A stretch of DNA of 14,917 nt from UBA1081 sp045636025. GTDB lineage: Bacteria; Bacillota; Clostridia; Oscillospirales; Acutalibacteraceae. A model generated the notes under the pieces. It saw only the letters and a list, made by a program, of their open reading frames with translations, made no database searches and was not told the origin of the DNA. The stretch covers positions 1-14,917 of the forward strand of contig JAZTWP010000007.1 of NCBI GenBank assembly GCA_045636025.1. The letters are read 5' to 3'. Of this stretch, positions 6,380 to 14,052 are shown in pieces (the stretch's first letter is position 1; the number at the start of each line of letters is the position of its first letter). Both the position numbers and the translations under genes were made by a program.

Positions 6380-6832
6380 ATGTTGGAAAAAGGTATGAAA
6401 GCTCCTGATTTTACATTGCAGGACAAAAACGGAAATAATGTTTCACTGTCTGATTTCAGAGGCAAAAAAGTTGTACTCTATTTTTATCCCAAAGACAATA
6501 CTCCCGGTTGCACACGTCAGGCGTGTGCTTTTGCAGGTGCGTACAGACAGTTTTCCGAAAAAAATGTTGAAGTAATCGGTATCAGCAAAGACAGCGTTGC
6601 TTCTCACCTGAAATTTGCCGAGAAACATTCTCTCCCATTTATTCTTCTTGCAGACCCGAATCTTGATGCAATTCAGAAATACGGTGTGTGGCAGGAGAAA
6701 AAGCTCTACGGCAAAGTCAGCATGGGTGTTGTCCGCACCACATTCATAATTGACGAAAACGGCATTATTGAAAAAGTTATGCCGAAGGTAAAACCTGACA
6801 CCAATGCAGGTGAAATACTCGGATTTATTTAA
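6380..6832 (+). CDS. bcp: Thioredoxin-dependent peroxiredoxin, Bcp/PrxQ type
   Basis: A 150-residue cytosolic peroxidase. The core F-Y-P-K-D-N-T-P-G-C-T-R-Q-A-C gives peroxidatic Cys44 and resolving Cys49, the five-residue spacing of the atypical 2-Cys PrxQ class. Arg in G-V-V-R-T-T-F near 120 completes the active site. It reduces hydrogen and alkyl hydroperoxides and is recycled by thioredoxin. I chose ATG 6380 over the GTG at 6371, which overlaps the ZIP stop codon: GGGGTGA (6368-6374) serves well as its ribosome binding site at 5-base spacing. It is the last gene of the trxB operon and is followed at once by a terminator. Confidence 0.94.
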   Translation: MLEKGMKAPDFTLQDKNGNNVSLSDFRGKKVVLYFYPKDNTPGCTRQACAFAGAYRQFSEKNVEVIGISKDSVASHLKFAEKHSLPFILLADPNLDAIQKYGVWQEKKLYGKVSMGVVRTTFIIDENGIIEKVMPKVKPDTNAGEILGFI

Positions 6833-6839
6833 CCTATCG

Positions 6840-6872
6840 TCCCTGTGTATTTTTTACATAGGGATTTTTTTT
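6840..6872 (+). terminator. Intrinsic terminator after bcp
   Basis: A 10-bp stem with one G-T pair (6840-6849 with 6855-6864), a T5 loop and a T8 tail at 6865-6872. It ends the trxB operon. Confidence 0.9.
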
Positions 6873-6949
6873 ATTTTCAGGCAGACTTTTTGATTTCATC
6901 ACGAATATATTAACGGAATTGCAATTCACATCAAAAAAGGAGTGAAACT

Positions 6950-7507
6950 ATGACTCAGGAAGAAATCCTCAGGCTTATGAAAACTGACTCTGATGCAGGT
7001 ATGCAGATTGTTACAAATCAGTATGCGGCACTTGTGTATAAAGTGGTATGGGGTAAACTTGCCTGCGTGTGTTCATCTGAAGATGTTGAAGAAGCCGTAA
7101 GTGATGTTTTTCTCGATTTTTTCAGAAGTCATCATCTTGTTGACTTGTCAAAAGGTTCGCTTACAACTTTTCTGATAACTCTTGCGCAGAGACGTGCTGT
7201 TGATGTTTTAAGAAAATTCATCAGACAGCAGAATATTGATAATATGCTCAGTGACCGCACAGAAGATTCTGCGCTACACACAGAAAACGAGGTACTTAAA
7301 AGCGAAGAAAGAGAAATCATTCTGAACAGCATTCTTTCACTCGGAGAACCGGACTCCACAATTATTTACCGCAAATTCTTTTTCGGTGAAAACTATTCCG
7401 AAATCGGCAACAAATTAGGACTCAGCGAAAATGCCGTGAACAAACGGTATCTCAAAGCAATTGAAAAGCTGAATCTTATTATGAAAGGAGAAATTTTCAA
7501 TGACTGA
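6950..7507 (+). CDS. ECF-type RNA polymerase sigma-70 factor
   Basis: A 185-residue protein with sigma region 2 at about 20-92 (E-D-V-E-E-A-V-S-D-V-F-L, then F-L-I-T-L-A-Q-R-R-A-V-D-V-L-R) and region 4 at about 122-178 with a helix-turn-helix (Y-S-E-I-G-N-K-L-G-L-S-E-N-A-V). There is no region 1 or 3, which fits the ECF group. It directs RNA polymerase to a small, unidentified promoter set. AAGGAG precedes the ATG. The next gene overlaps it by 8 bases and encodes a single-pass membrane protein, the usual place of an anti-sigma factor. I saw no clear -35/-10 pair in 6873-6949, where it may autoregulate from an ECF-type promoter I cannot identify. Confidence 0.9.
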   Translation: MTQEEILRLMKTDSDAGMQIVTNQYAALVYKVVWGKLACVCSSEDVEEAVSDVFLDFFRSHHLVDLSKGSLTTFLITLAQRRAVDVLRKFIRQQNIDNMLSDRTEDSALHTENEVLKSEEREIILNSILSLGEPDSTIIYRKFFFGENYSEIGNKLGLSENAVNKRYLKAIEKLNLIMKGEIFND

Positions 7508-9182
7508 AAAAAAACTCGAATCCTTTTTTGCTGAACTTACCGAAGATGAAATCACAGCAATCGAAAATTCAGAAATCAACACAGATTGTGAAATAGATTC
7601 TAAAATTTATTCTGTAATTTCAGCAAAAGTTCAGGCAAAGACAAATACAAATATCACACAAATTCCTGTTCTTTCCGCAAAAACAAAGAATAAAGGTAAA
7701 AAGTTCAGAATCGCACTGATTGCAGCTGTGATTGCCGTTATTTTTGCAATCGGTACCGGTGCTGCTTACAGGTTTATGTTGCCGGAAGGACTTATGAAAG
7801 ATCTTGAACTCAACGATATGCGTATAAGAACCGTTATTGACACCGATATTGCAACCGAAGATAATGTAAGGACAGTTCAGAAGACGGTCAACAGTAACGG
7901 CTATACCGTTAACTTTGAAGCAATCATAGACGGCTATGTGATTCTGCCTGAGATTACAAAAGAATTAAGAGGTATTGACCCTGCCGAGGAAATCAGGGAA
8001 GACAGAATCTACGCTGTTATGACTATCACAAGGGATGACGGCAAGAGCGTTATGGAGCCTGACGGTTATATGCCCGGATGTTTCTGTTGCGGAGGCTTTG
8101 GTTTTGATTTTAATGTTGTTGTAAAGGGCTATGCGCCGAGTCCGGTAATGTTTAACGGAACACCGTGGCATTATGAAGAAAATAATGTCCTGTATTATTT
8201 ATGTGACATTACCGATGCGGCAAAGTTTGCAGACCGTGACCTTGCGATTATTCTTTTTGAGGGTTTTGGAATTGACGGCACAATAGCCCGTATGGATGAA
8301 AACGGTGAATATTATTTCGTTGACACTTATGACGGAATGGGTGCAATATTTGACTTTGATCTTGACGATTCTCTTGCAGATCCCGAAGCTGTTGCAAAGG
8401 CTATGGCAGAACAGCCTTATGCTTATGTGACAGACCCCGATTACACCGTTCACGATGAGATGATTGCTAAGGACAAAGAACTTAAAAAGCTTGATTTGTC
8501 TTATGCAATAGGCAATCACAGATGGTACGGCTGGGATCCTTTACAGTTCGGTGATATTCCCTACGCCGAAACATTCATTGAGCTTTTTGCAAAAAAATCT
8601 ACTTTTGCAAAAACAGATATGGACACATTTAATCAGGTTATAGAAGAAGCATCAGAGATTTCTGAAAATGCTTACATTGCAGAGATTGAAAGAATTACAG
8701 GCAAACCCCTTGAGGAGCTGACAGATGATGAACTCAATGCAATTGCTGATGAAATGAATGCTTTTATAGAGAAACAGGGCAGAATCAAAGCCGATTTCCT
8801 CAGAGAAAGATTTGATTTCATTGAACTTGATGACGGAAGTGAGTATTGTTATATAGATGGTTTTGCATTCCTTTACATTCCGGCAGGTAGTGAGTATGCA
8901 AAAACAGTTATCGTTTACGGTGACAGAATTGTTATTAGCCTTGACTGCACCGTGGATAGTATGACTAATATTTATATTAACAGAATGGATAAAAATGCAA
9001 TCCCTGCAGATATGTATTCATACTGGTATCTTTTCAGTGTGGATGAGGATTATGCAGAACTCTTTAATGAAGAGGATTATAAGCTTTATACACAGAGCAT
9101 GGGAAATGAGCAGGATGCAATTTTCACACTCATCAACGAATATAAATATTACGACGGTACTGTGGAAGTAATCCGCAAGTAG
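7500..9182 (+). CDS. Single-pass membrane protein, putative anti-sigma factor with large novel outer domain
   Basis: A 560-residue acidic protein. Residues 1-69 are cytosolic and include an acidic helix followed by a Lys-rich stop (K-N-K-G-K-K-F-R). Residues 71-91 form one membrane span. About 470 residues follow outside, starting with a region that recalls DUF4179 proteins found beside ECF sigma factors (T-V-N-F-E-A-I-I-D-G-Y). This contains an unusual C-F-C-C-G-G cluster (194-199). A helical acidic middle section (about 375-440) and a beta-rich C-terminus with many Tyr and Asp residues follow. Overlap with the sigma gene implies translational coupling. Inference: the N-terminal part holds the sigma factor and the outer part senses a signal. 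The family is not firmly recognised. No zinc anti-sigma H-x3-C-x2-C motif is present. Confidence 0.6.
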   Translation: MTEKKLESFFAELTEDEITAIENSEINTDCEIDSKIYSVISAKVQAKTNTNITQIPVLSAKTKNKGKKFRIALIAAVIAVIFAIGTGAAYRFMLPEGLMKDLELNDMRIRTVIDTDIATEDNVRTVQKTVNSNGYTVNFEAIIDGYVILPEITKELRGIDPAEEIREDRIYAVMTITRDDGKSVMEPDGYMPGCFCCGGFGFDFNVVVKGYAPSPVMFNGTPWHYEENNVLYYLCDITDAAKFADRDLAIILFEGFGIDGTIARMDENGEYYFVDTYDGMGAIFDFDLDDSLADPEAVAKAMAEQPYAYVTDPDYTVHDEMIAKDKELKKLDLSYAIGNHRWYGWDPLQFGDIPYAETFIELFAKKSTFAKTDMDTFNQVIEEASEISENAYIAEIERITGKPLEELTDDELNAIADEMNAFIEKQGRIKADFLRERFDFIELDDGSEYCYIDGFAFLYIPAGSEYAKTVIVYGDRIVISLDCTVDSMTNIYINRMDKNAIPADMYSYWYLFSVDEDYAELFNEEDYKLYTQSMGNEQDAIFTLINEYKYYDGTVEVIRK

Positions 9183-9195
9183 CATATAACTAAAC

Positions 9196-9239
9196 AATAA
9201 CAAAGGAGTGTTGTCATATGACAACACTCCTTTGTTATT
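9196..9239. terminator. 44-base perfect palindrome, convergent bidirectional terminator
   Basis: The sequence is its own reverse complement from 9196 to 9239, centred on CATATG, so each strand folds into a stem of up to 20 bp with a 4-base loop. It fills the 62-base gap between two convergent stop codons (9182 and 9245). T-rich arms stand in for a U-tract outside the stem. Its placement argues for termination in both directions. Confidence 0.75.
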
Positions 9240-9244
9240 AATTA

Positions 9245-10549
9245 TCAGAAATAATGATTGTTATACTGTTTCTTGATAAACAACTTGTTTGCAAGCACGC
9301 CGAGTCTTGTATCAACGAATTTCTTTTTGAAAAGCTCAAAGCCTTTATACTCTTTCAGAGCAATATCCTTGCTGATGAATCTCTTCATATCACCGTCATC
9401 ACAGATGAAGGGCTGTGACATACAGATACCTCCCTCACCTCTGAGCTGAGCTCTGACATAACAGCTGATGTCTTCACTGTGCTCTGCAAGTGTGATTGTA
9501 AGCTCCATATTGCCGTTTTCATCAGCTTCAACAGTTTTGATAACTTTACCGTCTGCAATAAAATCAATTGCCTTGCAGTTGTTACCTGCAACTGTGATTG
9601 TATCGTTTTCGTCGTCAACATCAATCTTTGTAAATCGGGGAAGAATTCCCTTACCTACGAAGTTTTCGCCAAGCTCATTCTTTGCATATCTTGCCATTGC
9701 AAAGAATGTGCCGTTTTCCATTGCCTTACGGAGATTGCCGAGTGAATATTCGGGAAGAATGAAATCCATAAATGCAGTATCAGCCTGATCACCCTGATGA
9801 GCATCGCTGTTGCCGAAGCCCCATACGCATCTTTCACCTTCGGGAATAAGTACTTTAAGAAGCTCATCCCAGAGGATTCTGTCACTTCTGTTAGGTCTGT
9901 CATACATATTGAGAACTTCAATACCGAGACAGGACTTATATCTTCTGAGAATGTCTGCAAAGAATTTTACAATTTCAGGCTTTCTTGCAAGTTCGGGATG
10001 CTTTCCGGCACCTATCCAGTCTGTGGGATGGTTGATATGTGAAAGTCCGCCGCTCTTTTCGATTTTTCTGATGGGTTCTTCAAAATCGTTTTCCTTACCG
10101 CAGATGCCTTCGCAGGAATCATCGGTAAAATAGCCGTTAACGTGGTTTTTCATAAGTGTGAACATATTTGCTTCAATCGCATCGGGAACACACATAATAC
10201 CTCTCTTTTTAGTTCTTGCGTTCTTTTCTGTCTTATATGTACCGTCAAGAAAAGCGTGATATTCCGCTGTTGTAGGATGAACTCTCTTACCGTGCCAGAG
10301 GTTCTGAAATGTATAAAGAGGAATTATAGAAGGTTCCTGATCCCACTCTTTACCGTGAATACCGTGTTCGGCAAAAGCAAGAATATCGAAGTCATAGTCA
10401 TAATAAGCTTCGATCATTTTTGTCATTGTTTCGTTTGCATCACTGTATGTTGAGTGTGTATGAAGATTGGTCTTATAGTGATTTTCGTTATCAGAAATAA
10501 GATGTGTTACGCTTTCATACGGATTTGTAATTTTGTAATTAACTGCCAT
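9245..10549 (-). CDS. PHP-domain metallohydrolase, long form
   Basis: A 434-residue cytosolic protein. The PHP metal site is visible: N-L-H-T-H-S-T-Y-S-D (His30, His32), A-F-A-E-H-G (Glu61, His62), S-H-I-N-H-P-T-D-W in the middle, and G-N-S-D-A-H-Q-G-D. After the barrel (about 1-310) comes a beta-rich C-terminal segment with strand patterns like an Ig or sandwich domain (about 315-400), then a basic tail. I chose ATG 10549, which has GAGGTG at 6-base spacing; an upstream GTG at 10558 overlaps that site. It has its own promoter and is divergent from the acyltransferase gene. Family knowledge supports a metal-dependent phosphoester or related hydrolase; the substrate is unknown. It is distinct from the shorter PHP protein at 1079-1987. 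Confidence 0.8.
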   Translation of the reverse strand: MAVNYKITNPYESVTHLISDNENHYKTNLHTHSTYSDANETMTKMIEAYYDYDFDILAFAEHGIHGKEWDQEPSIIPLYTFQNLWHGKRVHPTTAEYHAFLDGTYKTEKNARTKKRGIMCVPDAIEANMFTLMKNHVNGYFTDDSCEGICGKENDFEEPIRKIEKSGGLSHINHPTDWIGAGKHPELARKPEIVKFFADILRRYKSCLGIEVLNMYDRPNRSDRILWDELLKVLIPEGERCVWGFGNSDAHQGDQADTAFMDFILPEYSLGNLRKAMENGTFFAMARYAKNELGENFVGKGILPRFTKIDVDDENDTITVAGNNCKAIDFIADGKVIKTVEADENGNMELTITLAEHSEDISCYVRAQLRGEGGICMSQPFICDDGDMKRFISKDIALKEYKGFELFKKKFVDTRLGVLANKLFIKKQYNNHYF

Positions 10550-10579
10550 AAAATACACCTCGCATAATTATCTTTTATT

Positions 10580-10609
10580 ATAATATCATATAAATATTTA
10601 GTATGTCAA
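10580..10609 (-). promoter_or_regulatory. Sigma-A promoter of the long PHP gene
   Basis: On the minus strand TTGACA (10604-10609), an 18-base spacer and TATTAT (10580-10585) with an extended -10 TG. An overlapping TATAAT (10577-10582) is also present but with a 21-base spacing. Confidence 0.7.
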
Positions 10610-10668
10610 CAATTGTCACACGCTATTTCAAGCTCACACATTTTACACAAATTTGCACACTCATACGC

Positions 10669-10697
10669 TTGAAATTTTATTAAAATTGTGATATAAT
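10669..10697 (+). promoter_or_regulatory. Sigma-A promoter of the acyltransferase gene
   Basis: TTGAAA (10669-10674), a 17-base spacer and TATAAT (10692-10697) with an extended TG at 10689-10690. The spacer holds a 15-base AT-only dyad AATTTTATTAAAATT. The predicted start near 10704 gives a leader of about 25 bases with AGGAAGTGAT before the ATG. Confidence 0.75.
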
Positions 10698-10728
10698 ATT
10701 ATTATAAAAGAAATAAGGAAGTGATTAT

Positions 10729-12012
10729 ATGTCAAACAACCTAACAAAAACATCACGAATCCCCAGTATTGACAGATTCAGAGGTACGGTTATATTCTGT
10801 ATGGTTATATTTCAGTTTATAGCCTTTTTTGACAATCTGGGTGTTGTTGCAAACATAAGCTCACACGCTCCCGATGCAAACGCAATTTACATTCTTCCAA
10901 ACTACGCAATTGCAGACGTGATTGCACCTATGTTTATTCTTGCAATCGGCCTTACATATGTGCAGTCTTTCCGCAGAAGAGCTGAAAAAGACGGTTCAAA
11001 GAAAGCTGTGCTTCACTTTGTAAAAAGAAACCTTACTCTCATTGGCATCGGTGTTTGTATGAACGGTGTAAACAATCTTCTTGACGGAGATTCAAAGCCT
11101 CTCAACATCGCTATGATTATTCTCACAATCGGTGTGCTGGTATCCGGTATTCTTACTCTTGTTTTCACAAAACTGAAAAAAGTGAAAAAAGTATTCTCAA
11201 CAGCACTTCAGGCAATTCTTCTTGTAATGGGTGTTTCAGGTATTGTTATCACAACCGTTAACTTCATTATGCTTTGCCTTGGCAACACAACAGATTCTTA
11301 CGGTTACTGGCTTGTTCTTCACCACATCGGTTTTGCAGGTCTTGTGGCACTTCCCTTTGTTACGATAAACAATAAATGGGGGGGGGCAATACGATTTATC
11401 GCCGGTGCTGTACTTCTTACAATTTTTGCATTATTCCACGAAGGCAACCTTGCCGGAGACCTGTTTGAAAACAATATGCAGCTTATTGACGTTGTACCTG
11501 ATGGTGGTCTGATGGGCGGTATCGCATACGGTGCAATGATGCTCATTTACACAGCTTTTGCAGATATCTATTACAAAGACAAGAAAAAATTCCTTGCTGC
11601 TGTGGGCATATTTGCCGTACCTGTTGCAATCATTACAATTGCAATTTTCAAAACACTCCCCGCATCAGATACATTTGCAGGAGCACTCAGCACTTTCCTC
11701 CCCGTAAACAAAGGAAGTATCAGCCCTTCATATGTGCTCATTTCAATGGTGCTTTCACTTGTTGCATTCATCATTTATGACTGCTTTAACTTCTACAAAT
11801 CCAAGTTCGATCCTCTTATGTGGTGGGGCAAAAATCCCATTCTCCTCTACTGTATCGAATTCGGTTTCATCGGTCTTCTCACATCAATACTCGGAGATTT
11901 CTTCCATACCGCTTCAGTTGGCATTTCAATTGTTATCATTGCCGCTGTCACAGCACTTCTCACAGGTATGGCATATCTCCTCAACAAAAAGAATGTTATT
12001 CTGAAACTCTAA
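10729..12012 (+). CDS. Polytopic HGSNAT/DUF5009-like membrane acyltransferase
   Basis: A 427-residue integral membrane protein with about ten to twelve spans. The N-terminal S-I-D-R-F-R-G (13-19) and the A-D-V-I-A-P-M-F-I-L-A-I-G-L stretch (62-75) match the start of the heparan-alpha-glucosaminide N-acetyltransferase-like and DUF5009/DUF1624 families (S-L-D-x-F-R-G, then F-x-F-x-x-G). Family knowledge: such proteins transfer acyl groups across the membrane to sugars, often cell-envelope or lysosomal glycans; the acceptor is unknown here. Codons for W217-G218-G219-A220 are written with nine consecutive G bases, a tract prone to slippage. The gene is monocistronic, with its own promoter and a terminator shared with the convergent fucosidase operon. 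Confidence 0.65.
   Translation: MSNNLTKTSRIPSIDRFRGTVIFCMVIFQFIAFFDNLGVVANISSHAPDANAIYILPNYAIADVIAPMFILAIGLTYVQSFRRRAEKDGSKKAVLHFVKRNLTLIGIGVCMNGVNNLLDGDSKPLNIAMIILTIGVLVSGILTLVFTKLKKVKKVFSTALQAILLVMGVSGIVITTVNFIMLCLGNTTDSYGYWLVLHHIGFAGLVALPFVTINNKWGGAIRFIAGAVLLTIFALFHEGNLAGDLFENNMQLIDVVPDGGLMGGIAYGAMMLIYTAFADIYYKDKKKFLAAVGIFAVPVAIITIAIFKTLPASDTFAGALSTFLPVNKGSISPSYVLISMVLSLVAFIIYDCFNFYKSKFDPLMWWGKNPILLYCIEFGFIGLLTSILGDFFHTASVGISIVIIAAVTALLTGMAYLLNKKNVILKL
11378..11386 (+). repeat. Poly-G (G9) tract inside the acyltransferase gene
   Basis: Nine consecutive G bases, striking in this AT-rich sequence. The current length keeps the frame open. Loss of one G leads to TGA at 11510-11512 and gain of one to TGA at 11466-11468, so either change would remove about half the protein. 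Confidence 0.9.
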
Positions 12013-12019
12013 AACATAC

Positions 12020-12052
12020 AAAAAAAGTTCGGCTTCTGCCGAACTTTTTTTT
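12020..12052. terminator. Bidirectional terminator between acyltransferase and fucosidase
   Basis: A 14-bp stem AAAAAAAGTTCGGC (12020-12033) pairs with 12038-12051 around the loop TTCT. It has A and T runs on both flanks, so it reads as a good terminator on either strand. It lies in the 44-base gap between convergent stop codons. Confidence 0.93.
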
Positions 12053-12056
12053 ATGC

Positions 12057-13373
12057 TTACTTTTCAATTTTAACTGTATAAACGTATTCTGATTTCATTT
12101 CATCGGGATTAATGAAGCCGAAATCAATCTTAAGCTTACCGTTATCATCAGAAGCCTTGATTTCACCATCGTAGCCAAGAAGTGAAACTTTCATATTTTC
12201 GCTGTAGTCAACATCTTCGAGAGTAACAGCACCCATAGGATACTTCATAAAGAATGCATATATCTTACTGCTGTCCTTACTTCTTGTGTATTTGACATTC
12301 TCTGTTTTTGATTCTTTTACATATCTGCGGCTTGCGTAAACTGCTTCACCGTTGACCTTAAGCCACTTACCCATCTGGCGGAGTCTTTCTTCCATAATAA
12401 CGGGAATTCTGCCGTCGTCTGTGGGTCCGATGTTAAGAAGGAAGTTCTGACCCTTTGAAATAAGGTCAACAAACATATCAATAAGAGCCTTGGGTGACAG
12501 ATAATCGTCAACAGTTTCAAACTTGTTCCAGCCGAATGAAGCACCGATGCCTCTGCATTCTTCTGATACTCTGTCAAGCTCCTGAATGTTTTCAACATCC
12601 GTATCGGGTGAACCTACAAAACCGTATTCTGTAGTAAGATTTCCGCCGAGACGACCTCTTGTTTCTCTTCCCCAACGGTCATTGGGTACGATGTAATCCT
12701 TTACGCTTGACTCATTGTAAAGCCACTGAAGGAATTCTGTTGAGTGCCATACTGAGCTGGGATGCTCCCATTCACCGTCTGTAAAAAGTGTGTTGGGCTT
12801 GTAGTTTTCAATAAGCTCCTTGAGCATAGGAATAAGATGCTCTGTTGCGTATTCTTCGGGATTCTTGAGATAAAGAGGATGGAACCACTCGTATACTGAA
12901 TGATAAACACCGAATTTTACCTTTGTCCCTTCACAAGCTTCGCTGAGTTCTTTACAGAAGTCTCTGTGAGGACCTACATCAACGCTGTTCCAGTTCCATG
13001 CATACTTTGATTTGTAAAGGCAGAAACCGTCGTGATGCTTTGAAACAAGATTCATATATCTTGCACCTGCGTCTTCAAAGAGAGAAATCCAGTCCTTTGC
13101 GTTGAAATTCTCAGCCTTGAACATATTCACAAAGTCTGTATATTTGAAATCGGGACCGTATGTTTTCTGATGATATTCAAAATACTGCTTGTCTACGGGA
13201 GATTCTTTCTCCACATCACAATGACAACCGTACCACTCTGAATAATGACCTTTAGGTGCGTATGCAGGCACACTGTAAAGTCCCCAGTGAATGAAAATAC
13301 CGAATTTCGCATCTTCAAACCATTCAGGCACGGGTCTTGAATTTATTGATTCCCAATTATTTTCGTACTTCAT
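12057..13373 (-). CDS. Alpha-L-fucosidase, GH29
   Basis: A 438-residue retaining exoglycosidase that removes alpha-linked L-fucose. GH29 landmarks are visible: W-F-E-D-A-K-F-G-I-F-I-H-W-G (18-31), K-H-H-D-G-F (112-117), and L-F-T-D-G-E-W-E with the likely nucleophile Asp199. L-L-N-I-G-P-T-D-D-G-R-I-P appears in the last third, followed by a short beta-sandwich C-terminal domain. There is no signal peptide, so it should act in the cytosol on imported fucosylated oligosaccharides. The start follows AAGGAG and lies one base after the trmB stop codon, so the ribosome binding site sits inside the end of trmB and translation is probably coupled. It is the last gene of a minus-strand operon ending at the terminator at 12020-12052. 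Confidence 0.93.
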   Translation of the reverse strand: MKYENNWESINSRPVPEWFEDAKFGIFIHWGLYSVPAYAPKGHYSEWYGCHCDVEKESPVDKQYFEYHQKTYGPDFKYTDFVNMFKAENFNAKDWISLFEDAGARYMNLVSKHHDGFCLYKSKYAWNWNSVDVGPHRDFCKELSEACEGTKVKFGVYHSVYEWFHPLYLKNPEEYATEHLIPMLKELIENYKPNTLFTDGEWEHPSSVWHSTEFLQWLYNESSVKDYIVPNDRWGRETRGRLGGNLTTEYGFVGSPDTDVENIQELDRVSEECRGIGASFGWNKFETVDDYLSPKALIDMFVDLISKGQNFLLNIGPTDDGRIPVIMEERLRQMGKWLKVNGEAVYASRRYVKESKTENVKYTRSKDSSKIYAFFMKYPMGAVTLEDVDYSENMKVSLLGYDGEIKASDDNGKLKIDFGFINPDEMKSEYVYTVKIEK

Positions 13374-13374
13374 A

Positions 13375-14052
13375 TTACTTCTCCTTTATGTATGCTTCAA
13401 GTCTGTATATAGGCTGACCAAGGTCTGTGAAGCGTTTTTCGTATTCTGTCATGATATTACCCTCAAAATCGCTTTTGTGCAGATCGAGTGAAACATTTTT
13501 CATTGCAAAGCCGTTCTGTGAAAACTGCTCGATGGAGTATTCAAACAGAATAACATTATCTGTTTTCTGATGAATTTCTGCACCTTTTGTCATCATCTGA
13601 CGGTAAATAGCAAGGAATCTGCCGTCTGTAAGTCTGTGGTGCGCATATTTCTTCTTGGGGAAAGGACAAGAGAAATTGAGATAAATTCTCTCTATACTGT
13701 TATCGGGTATGTATTTGGGCAGATACTCAGCACGGCACTGCATAAAATACACATTTTTAAGTCCTTCGTCCTTGACCTTTTTTGCAGCCATATAAATTAC
13801 GTTGGGATTCACTTCAACTGCAATGTAATTGATATCGGGATTACGCTTTGCTAATTCGCACACAAACTGACCTTTTCCGCATCCTACTTCAAGCTGCATA
13901 GGGTTGTCGTTGCCGAAAATACCCTTAAAATCAAGATATTCTTTTTTCTCTGCAGAAGTGACATAATTAGGGTCATCGGAATGAAGTACAGACAGAATGT
14001 CTGAAACGTATTCCATTTTTTCTGCGAGATTTTTCTTTTTTCTCATTCTCAT
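13375..14052 (-). CDS. trmB: tRNA (guanine46-N7)-methyltransferase
   Basis: A 225-residue SAM-dependent enzyme that methylates G46 in the tRNA variable loop. The SAM site E-V-G-C-G-K-G lies at 55-61 and the acidic strand end A-V-E-V-N at 78-82. The family C-terminal motif T-E-Y-E-K-R-F is at 202-208. The usual TrmB signature (N-F-S-D-P-W-P-K-x-R-H-x-K-R-R-L-T) is altered here to N-F-S-C-P-F-P-K-K-K-Y-A-H-H-R-L-T (126-142), placing Cys129 where a conserved Asp normally sits. Length is normal. The ATG overlaps the stop codon of the upstream DUF4080-type gene by 4 bases (ATGA), and the fucosidase starts one base after its stop, so all three are translationally linked. Confidence 0.88.
   Translation of the reverse strand: MRMRKKKNLAEKMEYVSDILSVLHSDDPNYVTSAEKKEYLDFKGIFGNDNPMQLEVGCGKGQFVCELAKRNPDINYIAVEVNPNVIYMAAKKVKDEGLKNVYFMQCRAEYLPKYIPDNSIERIYLNFSCPFPKKKYAHHRLTDGRFLAIYRQMMTKGAEIHQKTDNVILFEYSIEQFSQNGFAMKNVSLDLHKSDFEGNIMTEYEKRFTDLGQPIYRLEAYIKEK

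Noticed and set aside
6916..6927. 12-base perfect palindrome GAATTGCAATTC upstream of the sigma factor
   Set aside because: It is short and AT-rich, lies in the probable leader rather than at a recognised promoter, and has no second copy I could see in the window.
9468..10453. Several open frames of 80-107 codons on the plus strand opposite the long PHP gene
   Set aside because: They lack ribosome binding sites and family features and are antisense shadows of a clear PHP coding sequence.
10589..10720. CRP-like site upstream of the acyltransferase (TGTGATATAAT)
   Set aside because: The TGTGA overlaps the -10 itself, no TCACA partner is present, and the promoter has a good -35, so no activator is needed.
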